From contig NZ_JAAUVI010000019.1 in the NCBI RefSeq assembly GCF_021352225.1, positions 1,904 to 54,454 of the forward strand: 52,551 bases of DNA, written 5' to 3'. Under the pieces are notes generated by a model, which worked only from the letters and a program-made list of their open reading frames with translations, made no database searches and had not been told where the DNA came from. The position numbers and the translations under genes were made by a program. The DNA is from Methylobacterium sp. C25 (GTDB taxonomy: Bacteria; Pseudomonadota; Alphaproteobacteria; Rhizobiales; Beijerinckiaceae). Within the stretch, counting starts at the first letter, position 1; each line of letters opens with the position of its first letter. Of the stretch, positions 1 to 15,057 are shown one piece after another.

Positions 1-7797
<7,797 letters not shown>

Positions 7798-7858
7798 GCT
7801 GATCGCTGACTGGGTGTGATGCCGCGGCGAAGAGGCGGGCCGTGGCCCGCCAGGAAAA

Positions 7859-8827
7859 TCAGTGCTGGCCGTGGGCCTCGGCCATCGCGACGATGACCTT
7901 GCGCGGGCCCTTGAAGGGCGTGCGGGCATGCGCTGTGAGCATGTTGTCCAACATGATCACGTCCCCGCTCTGCCAGGGGAAGATCACCGTGTGCTGCTTC
8001 AGCACGCCGCGCACCGTGTCGAGGGTCGCATCGTCGATCGGGGTGCCGTCGCCGTAGAGGACGTTGCGCGGCAGCTCTTCCTCGTCCTCGACTATGTCGA
8101 GAAGGCTCTCGCGTACCTCGGGCTCGAGGTTCGAGACGTGGAACAGATGGGCCTGGTTGAACCAGACCCACTCGCCGGTGACGGGATGGCGCGCGGCGCC
8201 CTGGCAGACCTGCCGGGTGCGCAACTCGCCGTCATCCTTCCAGTCGCAGGTGATGCCGTGCTTTTCGCAGTATGCCTCGACCTCGGCCCTGTCCTCGGTG
8301 CCGAAGACCTGTTGCCACGGCACGTCGAGCCCATTGCCGTAATTGCGGACATACATCAGGCCCTTGTCGACGAAGGCCTGGCGGATCGCCTCGGGCACGT
8401 CGTTGAAGATGGCGCGGCTGTCGGCGATCGGGGTCTCGCCACCCTCGGGCGCCGCCTGCATGCAGTAGAACCAGATCTTCATCGGCCAATCCCGCGTATA
8501 GGCCTGCTCGTTGTGCAGCGGGATGTGCTGGTGCGGCGGGTATTCGGTGGAGGTGTAGACGCCTTTGGTGACCTGGCTGCGCGGGGTCGAGCCGAACTCG
8601 TAGGTCAGGAGCGGATGGCCGAAATTGCCCGCGAAGGCGCGGAAGGCATCCGCCCCGTCGAGGTCGAAGCCGCGGAACATCACGCCGCCGCCGGTGCGCA
8701 GGTGCCGGTCGATCTCGGGCCGCATCTCGGGCAGCGCGTCCGAGAGCAGGATCGACGAGCCGGATGCCTCGAACAGCATCGGCAGGCTGGTGCCCTCCAG
8801 GAGAGGACGGACGGTGAAGGCGCTCAT
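7859..8827 (-). CDS. TauD/TfdA-family Fe(II)/2-oxoglutarate dioxygenase, SyrP-like aspartate beta-hydroxylase candidate
   Basis: A 322-residue protein of the TauD/TfdA fold. The iron facial triad is visible as H-x-E in LHNEQAY (about residues 104-110) and a distal His in TAHARTPFKGPRK near the C-terminus, whose Arg can bind 2-oxoglutarate. The HNE form of the motif is typical of SyrP-like enzymes, which hydroxylate carrier-bound amino acids, notably the beta carbon of Asp. It lies between the thioesterase (46 bp away) and the NRPS (61 bp away), and the NRPS adenylation domain reads as Asp-specific. Beta-hydroxylation of carrier-bound Asp is therefore the likely role (inference). GGAG precedes the ATG by about ten bases. 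Confidence 0.88.
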   Translation of the reverse strand: MSAFTVRPLLEGTSLPMLFEASGSSILLSDALPEMRPEIDRHLRTGGGVMFRGFDLDGADAFRAFAGNFGHPLLTYEFGSTPRSQVTKGVYTSTEYPPHQHIPLHNEQAYTRDWPMKIWFYCMQAAPEGGETPIADSRAIFNDVPEAIRQAFVDKGLMYVRNYGNGLDVPWQQVFGTEDRAEVEAYCEKHGITCDWKDDGELRTRQVCQGAARHPVTGEWVWFNQAHLFHVSNLEPEVRESLLDIVEDEEELPRNVLYGDGTPIDDATLDTVRGVLKQHTVIFPWQSGDVIMLDNMLTAHARTPFKGPRKVIVAMAEAHGQH

Positions 8828-8873
8828 GTCGCGGGTGGCTCCGTCTGCGGGTTTCGTGTCGTCTCGGCGTGGA

Positions 8874-9620
8874 TCAGGCGGTGGCTGCGAGGGCGTCTTT
8901 CGGCAGCCGCTCGGCCAGATCTTTCTCGATCAGGCTGAGTACCTCGGCCTGCCGTTCGTGGATGAAGAAATGACTGCCCCGCACGAGATCGAGCCGGAAA
9001 CCGGCTTCGGTCTCGCGGCCCCAGGCTTCGAGGGCCGCCCCGGCGCAATCGTCCTCGGTGCCGCCGAGCGTATGGATCGGGCACGGCAGCTTGGGGCGCG
9101 GGCGGTAGGCGAAGGCGCCGCACATCAAGAAGTCGGCGCGCAGGATCGGGAGGAAGGTCTCCATCAGCTCGGCGCTGGCAATCGCCTCCTCGGGGGTGCC
9201 GCGCATGGCGCGCAGCTCGGCGATCAGCTCGGCATCGCTGCGCGGGCGGCGCCAGTCGCTGTCGTCCCGCACGGAGGGCGCCTCGGTGCCCGAGGCGAAC
9301 AGCACCAGCGGTGGCGCTGCGCTCCGCGCGACCAGCACGTGAGCCAGCTCGTAGGCGACGACCGCCCCGAGGCTGTGGCCGAACAGGGCATAGGGCCGGT
9401 CGAGCCGGTCGCCGATTTCGTCCGCGAGCTGCCAGGCGAGATCGTGGGGATCGGTGCCGAGCGGCTCGTCCATGCGCGCGCCGCGGCCGGGAAACTCGAC
9501 GAGCTCCGGTGCGATCCAGGGCGGCAGCAGCCGCCGCCAGCGCGCATAGGCCATCGCACTGCCGCCCGCATAGGGCAGGCAGAACAGCCTTACCGCCGCG
9601 TTGTCGCTCTCCCGCGCCAC
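8874..9620 (-). CDS. Type II thioesterase of the NRPS operon
   Basis: A 248-residue alpha/beta hydrolase of the RifR/GrsT type, which removes wrong or stalled acyl groups from NRPS carrier domains in the cytoplasm. The N-terminal FCLPYAGGSA and the GHSLGA nucleophile elbow are family hallmarks; a late GSHFFIH supplies the catalytic His. I chose the GTG at 9620, which begins 5 bp after the MbtH stop. The frame stays open upstream to 10025, but that part overlaps MbtH and shows no family similarity. Its tight link to MbtH and the NRPS supports an editing role rather than product release, although the NRPS C-terminus is not visible. Confidence 0.9.
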   Translation of the reverse strand: MARESDNAAVRLFCLPYAGGSAMAYARWRRLLPPWIAPELVEFPGRGARMDEPLGTDPHDLAWQLADEIGDRLDRPYALFGHSLGAVVAYELAHVLVARSAAPPLVLFASGTEAPSVRDDSDWRRPRSDAELIAELRAMRGTPEEAIASAELMETFLPILRADFLMCGAFAYRPRPKLPCPIHTLGGTEDDCAGAALEAWGRETEAGFRLDLVRGSHFFIHERQAEVLSLIEKDLAERLPKDALAATA

Positions 9621-9625
9621 CGCGA

Positions 9626-9865
9626 TCAGTGGACCGACGGATTGGCTCCGCCCGCGTCGGTCTGCTCCTCCATGTGCTTGCGCAGGCTGAGCGGCCGCAT
9701 GTCGGTCCAGATCTCCTCGATGTAGCCGAGGCAATCCTTCTTCGGCCCGCTCTTGCCGACCGCGCGCCAACCGGCCGGGATCTCCTTGTATTCCGGCCAG
9801 ATCGAGTACTGCTCCTCGTGGTTCACCACGACGATGAAGGTGATGTCGTCCCGATCGAAAATCAC
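9626..9865 (-). CDS. MbtH-like protein
   Basis: A 79-residue protein with the full MbtH signature: NHEEQYSIWP, then PAGWRAVG, a conserved CLGYI and WTDMRPLSLR. MbtH proteins bind NRPS adenylation domains and are often needed for their solubility or activity. The start is read as GTG at 9865 behind AGGAGAGA; the frame is open further upstream but lacks similarity there. It is the first gene of the NRPS operon, so the promoter should lie in 9866-10464. Confidence 0.93.
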   Translation of the reverse strand: MIFDRDDITFIVVVNHEEQYSIWPEYKEIPAGWRAVGKSGPKKDCLGYIEEIWTDMRPLSLRKHMEEQTDAGGANPSVH

Positions 9866-10464
9866 GGCTGTCTCTCCTGTCTTGCTCAGCGGCTCCGAGG
9901 TCGCTCCGCGTCGGCTCGTCAGACTGCGGTTCGACACCAGCGATCAGCGTCGCGACACGCTTGCCCAGGACCGGGCTCACTCGGCGCAAGACGGCTTCGA
10001 ACGCCTCACATCGAAATGTGCGCATGCCTTTCGAAGCGAATGCTCGCTTGGGGGCCTGCGGTCCGTTTCAGTCATAGGGAGAACGAACGGCCTCCCGCCG
10101 AATTTAGTGGCGGGCCACATGGAAAGTGCTTGATCACAAAGCCCACGGAGCCCGCGGCCTCGCCGTGCATGGCGCGGAAGAGGTCCTGTCGGACGGCTCT
10201 CAAGCTACATTTGCAACAGGATGTTGGCAGCTGCCGGCAGACGAATGGACTGTCGCGCGGGGCAGCGGCTGATTTGGTCCCCTCAGCAAGAAACGCCGGC
10301 CGCCGCGCTTGGCGGAGACGTTCTCGACAGTCGTCGACAAGCGGGGCGTGCGGGTGAAATAGCTCAAGACGAAGACTGCGATCCCGGTCGCTGGTGCGTC
10401 GAGACCCTCTGCTGATTGCGGCACCGTCTCCGGCCGCCGTGGAACATCACCGAGGTGCTCGGCC
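9866..10464. other. Intergenic region upstream of the NRPS operon
   Basis: About 600 bp without a gene I can support. It should hold the minus-strand promoter of the MbtH-thioesterase-hydroxylase-NRPS operon. I looked for an iron-response (Fur/RirA-like) palindrome and found no convincing one. A small minus-strand frame at 10200-10424 has no recognisable features. Confidence 0.4.
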
Positions 10465-10950
10465 CTACTTGCCGGCCGAGACGGCTGCGGCGATCAGCGG
10501 TTCCGCTGCTCCCAGCTTCGCGGCCATACCGGCCGGAAGGCCATGCAGGCCTTCGAGTGCGGCAGCTGGCGTGTAAAGCACCAGCGTCTTGCCGGAGGCG
10601 TCCTCGCGCACCAGCAGCTTGAGCGGCAGCTCGAGGGCGAAATCGGGCGCGACGAGCATCAAGGGCGTGCCACCCTTTGGGTTGCCGTAGACGATGAGGG
10701 TGGTCGGCGGCATGTCGAGCCCAACCGACTGGGCCGCCGCACGCTGGTCGATGGCCGCAAAGATCGTCAGGCCTTTGCTTTCCAGCGTGCTGCACAGCCG
10801 CTGCACTGTCTCCGCGAAGCCGTAAGTGCTCTCGAGCTGCGTCGTGTCGGTCATCTTCTTCTCCGTGGCGAGAGACGGCGAAACAGGCACAATCACCGGC
10901 AGAATTGCGCAGGCAAGTATGCTGATAAGGAGTGGCAGACGGTACACCAT
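10465..10950 (-). CDS. DUF302 domain protein, probably exported
   Basis: A small protein (161 residues from the ATG at 10950) whose body resembles DUF302 proteins: TYGFAETVQRL at the start of the domain, LIVYGNPKGGTPLM in the middle and LALELPLK-like strands after it. DUF302 function is unknown. From 10950 it has a hydrophobic N-terminal stretch (LPLLISILACAILPVIVPV) that reads as a signal peptide or anchor. A second ATG, beginning MTDTTQLES, has a better ribosome site (GGAGAAGAAG) and would give a cytoplasmic form, so the start is uncertain. It lies downstream of the small secreted-protein gene on the same strand, with a hairpin between. Confidence 0.75.
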   Translation of the reverse strand: MVYRLPLLISILACAILPVIVPVSPSLATEKKMTDTTQLESTYGFAETVQRLCSTLESKGLTIFAAIDQRAAAQSVGLDMPPTTLIVYGNPKGGTPLMLVAPDFALELPLKLLVREDASGKTLVLYTPAAALEGLHGLPAGMAAKLGAAEPLIAAAVSAGK

Positions 10951-11101
10951 CTGCGAGGCGGCAAACGTGCGCTTGATGGCGTTGCGGCCACGATAAAGCA
11001 CGGGTGAGAGCACGGCTTCCAACGTCGGTTGGCCAGCCAAGCCATACCTATCCGGACCCTGGGACGAACACCGTACGATCCGTCGTTATGGTCCATTCAA
11101 A

Positions 11102-11124
11102 GCCAACGCGCAGAGCGCGTTGGC
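11102..11124 (-). terminator. Hairpin after the small secreted-protein gene
   Basis: GCCAACGCG (11102-11110) pairs perfectly with CGCGTTGGC (11116-11124) across a 5-base loop. On the minus strand the stem follows the stop at 11137 and is followed by a short TTT run, as in a weak intrinsic terminator. Confidence 0.55.
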
Positions 11125-11136
11125 GGAGCTCGAGCT

Positions 11137-11439
11137 TCAGTTCAGTCCACCACCCGAGGTCGATCCGAGGTTCTGTGCGATCGGATCACGTTCGGGAAAC
11201 TCGGCGTTGCCGAGCGTGCTGCTCCGCATCGACCGGCCGGGGAAGCCGAAATCGCCTGTCGACCTAATGCTGCCGGTCCGGGTGGGCTCAAAGGAGCCGA
11301 GGCTGTCGTAGCTCGTCGGAACGCCAATGCGTGGTGCGTGGCGATGAGCGGCGTAAGCCGGAGCGGCAGCGATTGGCAGGAGAAGCAGAACGGCGGCAAC
11401 CGTGCGGACAGGGGTGCGAACGAGGCTATGGATGGTCAT
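11137..11439 (-). CDS. Small secreted hypothetical protein
   Basis: One hundred residues from an ATG at 11439 with AAGGAG six bases upstream. The N-terminus is a clear Sec signal peptide: TPVRT, a hydrophobic core AAVLLLLPIAA and an AYA-A cleavage site. The mature part is short, rich in Ser, Gly, Arg and Pro, with no domain I recognise. It is divergent from the metallophosphoesterase operon and has its own copy of the GGGAATA-N15-CGGTCT element, so it is probably a member of the same ECF regulon. The frame extends upstream of the signal peptide but that part is not protein-like. Confidence 0.7.
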   Translation of the reverse strand: MTIHSLVRTPVRTVAAVLLLLPIAAAPAYAAHRHAPRIGVPTSYDSLGSFEPTRTGSIRSTGDFGFPGRSMRSSTLGNAEFPERDPIAQNLGSTSGGGLN

Positions 11440-11593
11440 GTCGGTCTCCTTGATGATGGCCAGCCGGATCCAATGACGCGGGCGGCTCCGGATCTGGCAC
11501 GCTGCCAAATCCGCCATCCTGCGACCCGAATAGTGTTCGAGATCTTGGCTCTGCTGGATCGATACGAGGGGCGTTCCGCCTCTCACGGCAACA

Positions 11594-11621
11594 AGACCGC
11601 TCACTGGGTCAGTTTATTCCC
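11594..11621 (-). promoter_or_regulatory. Putative ECF-type promoter facing the small secreted protein
   Basis: On the minus strand GGGAATA (11621-11615) is followed after exactly 15 bases by CGGTCT (11599-11594). The same two blocks with the same spacing occur on the plus strand at 11714-11741. The start codon of the target lies about 155 bp downstream. Assignment to the local ECF sigma factor is inference. Confidence 0.55.
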
Positions 11622-11713
11622 GGTCTCAAAATAAAAATCGACAGAGAACGATTGATGATTTGTCTCGCGCGCGTACTAGCGACGCTGCCGCGCCATTTTA
11701 TTTTTGCAATGCC

Positions 11714-11741
11714 GGGAATATCCGGGGGCCGGGGCCGGTCT
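11714..11741 (+). promoter_or_regulatory. Putative ECF-type promoter facing the metallophosphoesterase-cupredoxin-sigma operon
   Basis: GGGAATA (11714-11720), 15 bases, then CGGTCT (11736-11741), about 48 bp before the ATG at 11789. It duplicates the element at 11594-11621 on the other strand; both have CC just before GGGAATA. Location and spacing fit an ECF -35/-10 pair controlling both divergent units. Confidence 0.6.
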
Positions 11742-11788
11742 GGATCCGCAAGGGACGTCGATGTCCCCCGAACAGACGGAGCCGGACC

Positions 11789-12742
11789 ATGCATGATCCC
11801 ACGGACCCGAACGACGACCCGACGCGGCCGAGTCGCCGCGGCGCGCTCGAGTGTATGGTCTGGGCAGGCACTGGCCTCCTCTGGACGCTCGGAGGCGGCC
11901 TCCCGCGAGCTGTGGGGCTGGAGCGGGCGCTGGCGGCGGAGGCATCTCCGGCGCCGTTCAGCTTCCTCCAGATCAGCGACAGCCATGTGGGCTTCAACAA
12001 GCCGGCAAACCCGGATGCGCTGGGCACCCTGCGCGAGGCGGTCGAGAAAATCCGCACGTTGCCGCAGAAGCCATCCTTCATCATTCACACTGGCGACATC
12101 AGCCATTTGTCGAAGGATCGGGAGTTCGACGATGCCGACCAGATCCTTCGCGAGACCGGCGTGCCGATGTTCTACGTGCCCGGTGAGCACGACCTGCTCG
12201 ATGACGAACCAGGCCGCGCCTATCTCGACCGCTACGGAAAAGGCTCACGCGGCGCCGGTTGGTACAGCTTTGACCAGAACGGCGTGCACTTCATCGGTCT
12301 CGTCAACGTCGTCGACCTGAAGGCAGGCGGCCTCGGCAATCTCGGCGCCGAGCAACTTGACTGGCTAGAGAAGGATATCGCGGGGCTTTCATCGAGTAAG
12401 CCCATCGTCGTCTTCGCGCACATCCCGCTCTGGACGGTCTATCCCGAATGGGGCTGGGGTACGCAGGACGGTGCCCGTGCCCTCGCGCTGCTCAAGCGTT
12501 TCGGCTCGGTGACGGTGCTGAATGGGCACATCCACCAGATCATCCAAAAGGTCGAAGGCACCATCGCGTTCCATACCGCGCGCTCGACGGCCTTTCCGCA
12601 ACCGGCGCCGGGAAGCGCCCCCTCGCCGGGGCCGATGAAGGTGCCGGCCGGCGAGCTGCGCCAGCATCTCGGCATTGCCAGCGTCAGCCTTGTGCACGGC
12701 AACGAACCGCTTGCCGTCATCGACACTCCGCTCGCCGGCTGA
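11789..12742 (+). CDS. Tat-exported calcineurin-like metallophosphoesterase
   Basis: A 317-residue metallophosphoesterase. Metal-binding motifs run in order: DSH near the start of the domain, HTGDISH, PGEHD, FAHIPLW and NGHIH. The third motif has Glu where GNHD is usual. The N-terminus has a twin-arginine pattern (PSRRGALECM) before a hydrophobic stretch and an ALAAEA-type cleavage site, so it is likely exported folded. The ATG at 11789 has GGAG upstream; the frame extends back to 11660 but without protein character. Substrate is unknown. It is the first gene of an apparent operon with cupredoxin (28 bp gap), ECF sigma and anti-sigma. Confidence 0.88.
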   Translation: MHDPTDPNDDPTRPSRRGALECMVWAGTGLLWTLGGGLPRAVGLERALAAEASPAPFSFLQISDSHVGFNKPANPDALGTLREAVEKIRTLPQKPSFIIHTGDISHLSKDREFDDADQILRETGVPMFYVPGEHDLLDDEPGRAYLDRYGKGSRGAGWYSFDQNGVHFIGLVNVVDLKAGGLGNLGAEQLDWLEKDIAGLSSSKPIVVFAHIPLWTVYPEWGWGTQDGARALALLKRFGSVTVLNGHIHQIIQKVEGTIAFHTARSTAFPQPAPGSAPSPGPMKVPAGELRQHLGIASVSLVHGNEPLAVIDTPLAG

Positions 12743-12770
12743 CCGCCCTCCCCTCGATCAGGAGTCTACC

Positions 12771-13139
12771 ATGACCTTGGCATCCGCCCTCATACGTGCG
12801 CACATCCGAGAAAGGCTCGCTGCCGCCCTCGCCCTGCCGATCGTAGCTCTGGCCGCTTCGTCAATTGCAATGGCCGGCGAGCCCGTCACCATCCGCATCG
12901 ACAACTTCACCTTCGGCCCAGAGACGGTGACGGTTGCGCCAGGCACAAAGGTGATCTGGATCAACGGCGACGACATCCCACACACGGTGGTCTCGCAGAC
13001 CAAGCTCTTCCGCTCGAAGGCCCTGGATACCGACGATCGTTACACCTTCACCTTCGATGCGCCAGGGGAGTATCCTTACTTCTGCTCGTTGCACCCGCAC
13101 ATGACCGGCAAGGTCGTGGTGAAGGCCCCGGCGGGCTGA
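12771..13139 (+). CDS. Amicyanin-like cupredoxin, periplasmic
   Basis: A 122-residue type I copper protein. A signal peptide (hydrophobic LAAALALPIVALAAS, cleavage near AMA-GEP) is followed by a single cupredoxin domain. Copper ligands are visible: His in DDIPHTVV, then Cys, His and Met in YFCSLHPHMTGK. The C-x2-H-x2-M spacing is that of amicyanin. It should carry one electron in the periplasm; no methylamine dehydrogenase genes are nearby, so its partner is unknown. AGGAG precedes the ATG. It sits between the metallophosphoesterase and the ECF sigma gene. Confidence 0.9.
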   Translation: MTLASALIRAHIRERLAAALALPIVALAASSIAMAGEPVTIRIDNFTFGPETVTVAPGTKVIWINGDDIPHTVVSQTKLFRSKALDTDDRYTFTFDAPGEYPYFCSLHPHMTGKVVVKAPAG

Positions 13140-13303
13140 GCCGGCACGATTTCGCCCATGTCGGCAACGGATGCGGGAGCGGTCTCGTGAGAGCGGACGC
13201 GCTGATTGGGGCCGGATGGCCAGGGGGCATCTGGTCTCCCTTCACCATCTCGACCTGGCTCGACGCCGCGGGACGGCGCATCGCGTCCTGGCGGATTCTC
13301 GCC

Positions 13304-13939
13304 ATGTCGACCGTCGAAGGCGCTGCCTTTTCCGGAGCATCCGCACGGCCGGTGCCCGGTGCGCAAGCCGCCTCTTCGGCCGGCGGTGCGGGCTTCCGAG
13401 AGACGGTGCTTCCGCATCTCGATGCCGCCTACAATCTCGCCCGCTTCCTGACCCGGGACGCAGATGCCGCCGACGACATCGTGCAGGACGCCTTCTTGCG
13501 CGCCTTCAGAGCCTTCGACGGCTTCCGCGGAGGCGATGCCAGGGCGTGGCTGCTCACCATCGTGCGCAACTGCGTGCGTAGCTGGGCCAGCGAGCGAAGC
13601 CGGGTCCGCGCTCTCTGCGAGCCGCTGGCTCCGGCCGCGCAAGCCGGGGAGATGCCAGACACCGAGACGCCGGACCGGGAACTCTTCGATCCCGATCAGG
13701 AGACCCCCGAATCCGCGCTCGTGCGCGACAGCGAAGCGAGTCTGATTCGCCGGCTGATCGAGGCGCTGCCGGATTCATTCCGTGAGGTTCTGGTTTTGCG
13801 CGAGTTCGACGACCTTTCCTACAAGCAGATCGCCGACATCACGGCGACACCGATCGGCACGGTGATGTCGCGGCTCGCCCGGGCTCGGCAGATGCTCGGC
13901 GAGGCTTGGCGCAGCCGCAGCGGCGAGGAACGGCAATGA
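13304..13939 (+). CDS. ECF-family RNA polymerase sigma factor
   Basis: A 211-residue sigma-70 factor with region 2 (AYNLARFLTRD, DDIVQDAFLRAFRAF, then AWLLTIVRN) and region 4 (LPDSFREVLVLREFDDLSY, then IADITATPIGTVMSRLARAR). The ATG at 13304 starts MSTVEGAAFS; a GTG at 13187 would add 39 residues, so the start is uncertain. It overlaps the anti-sigma gene by ATGA, which couples their translation. The two matching promoter-like elements upstream of the operon suggest autoregulation. Confidence 0.9.
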   Translation: MSTVEGAAFSGASARPVPGAQAASSAGGAGFRETVLPHLDAAYNLARFLTRDADAADDIVQDAFLRAFRAFDGFRGGDARAWLLTIVRNCVRSWASERSRVRALCEPLAPAAQAGEMPDTETPDRELFDPDQETPESALVRDSEASLIRRLIEALPDSFREVLVLREFDDLSYKQIADITATPIGTVMSRLARARQMLGEAWRSRSGEERQ

Positions 13940-14736
13940 CGCGCCAAACCGATCCGCATTGTCCAGAAACCGCGCTGCTCCACGCTCTGGTCGACGGTGA
14001 GCTGGACGCGGCCAACGTTCTGCGCTGCGAAGACCATATTGCCCGATGCGCAGCCTGCACCGCGGAGCTCGACCAGTTGCGCGCGCTCCGCGCAGGACTC
14101 GCGCGCGACGGCGTCGCTTGGCGCGCGCCCGACGATCTGCGCGCGAGGATCATCGCCTCGCTCGCCCAGGAAGAGGGCCGCACGGCTCCGACGAGACCTG
14201 CGGCGGGACGCGGCTGGCTTTCGCGGCTGCGCGAAGCGGCACAGGGCTGGGCCATGGTACCAAGTGGGCTCGCCATCGCGGCCAGCCTCGCCCTCGCAGT
14301 CATGATCACGCGCCCGGATGACGGCGGCGATCTCTCAAAGCAACTTGTAGCCGGTCATGTCCGATCACTGCTGGCAAGCCACCTGACCGACGTTCAGACC
14401 TCGGATCAGCACACGGTGAAGCCGTGGTTCTTGGGCAAGATCGACTTCTCACCACCGGTGATCGATCTCGCCGACCAAGGCTTCCCGCTGGTCGGCGGCC
14501 GTCTCGACTACGTCGACAACCGGGTTGTTGCGGCGTTGATCTACAAGCGGCACAAGCACGTCATCAATCTATTCCTCTGGCCATCGGGTCATCAGGGGCC
14601 GAAATCCGGCGCCATCGAGGGTTACAACTTCATGGGCTGGCAACAGGCCGGGTTGACCTTCTGGGCGGTGTCGGACCTCAACGCGGTCGAGTTGAAGGAA
14701 TTCCGGGACGACTTCGCCGAGCGCGCGCCTCGGTGA
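13936..14736 (+). CDS. Anti-sigma factor, zinc-finger (ZAS-like), membrane-spanning
   Basis: A 266-residue protein starting at an ATG that overlaps the sigma stop codon. The N-terminal domain has H-x3-C-x2-C (HIARCAAC, about residues 36-43), typical of zinc anti-sigma domains that bind ECF sigma factors. One membrane segment follows (VPSGLAIAASLALAVMI, about 113-130), and the rest, around 130 residues, should be periplasmic and may sense the signal. The C-terminal part resembles that of other transmembrane anti-sigma factors but I cannot name a ligand. Confidence 0.88.
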   Translation: MTRQTDPHCPETALLHALVDGELDAANVLRCEDHIARCAACTAELDQLRALRAGLARDGVAWRAPDDLRARIIASLAQEEGRTAPTRPAAGRGWLSRLREAAQGWAMVPSGLAIAASLALAVMITRPDDGGDLSKQLVAGHVRSLLASHLTDVQTSDQHTVKPWFLGKIDFSPPVIDLADQGFPLVGGRLDYVDNRVVAALIYKRHKHVINLFLWPSGHQGPKSGAIEGYNFMGWQQAGLTFWAVSDLNAVELKEFRDDFAERAPR

Positions 14737-15057
14737 ATGACCGCCGATGCAGGTTGCCACCTGTCCTGATGTGAGCTTAGCGAAAATTTGAGCAAGTATT
14801 CTTGAATGATATGCCAAAGTAATAGAATTCTTAAGCCATTCTCTGGTGCTCGCGGCATGCTTGGCTGCGCATATCAGCTGCGATGATCGCGCAAATAAGC
14901 AATCGCACTTTGGCAAGCTCGGCGCATCACCTCATTGTGTGTCTATCAATGTGAAGTATGCCGGCCAGACCCCTTGGGGCGGCGAGCATACTCGGGAGGG
15001 AACGGCACGCCGAGAACCGTCACGACGGATCCGCTTGCCGTGCGCTGAAGGCAGGCG
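14737..15057. other. Intergenic region before the solute symporter
   Basis: About 320 bp, AT-richer than its surroundings between about 14765 and 14840. It should contain the promoter of the symporter gene. I see no gene, hairpin with a T run, or operator that I can support. Confidence 0.4.

Noticed and set aside
10200..10424. Small minus-strand ORF upstream of the NRPS operon
   Set aside because: No ribosome site, no recognisable fold and no conservation signal; left as intergenic.
12771..13139. Amicyanin of a methylamine dehydrogenase cluster
   Set aside because: The copper-ligand spacing fits amicyanin, but there are no mau genes nearby and the neighbours are an ECF sigma system.
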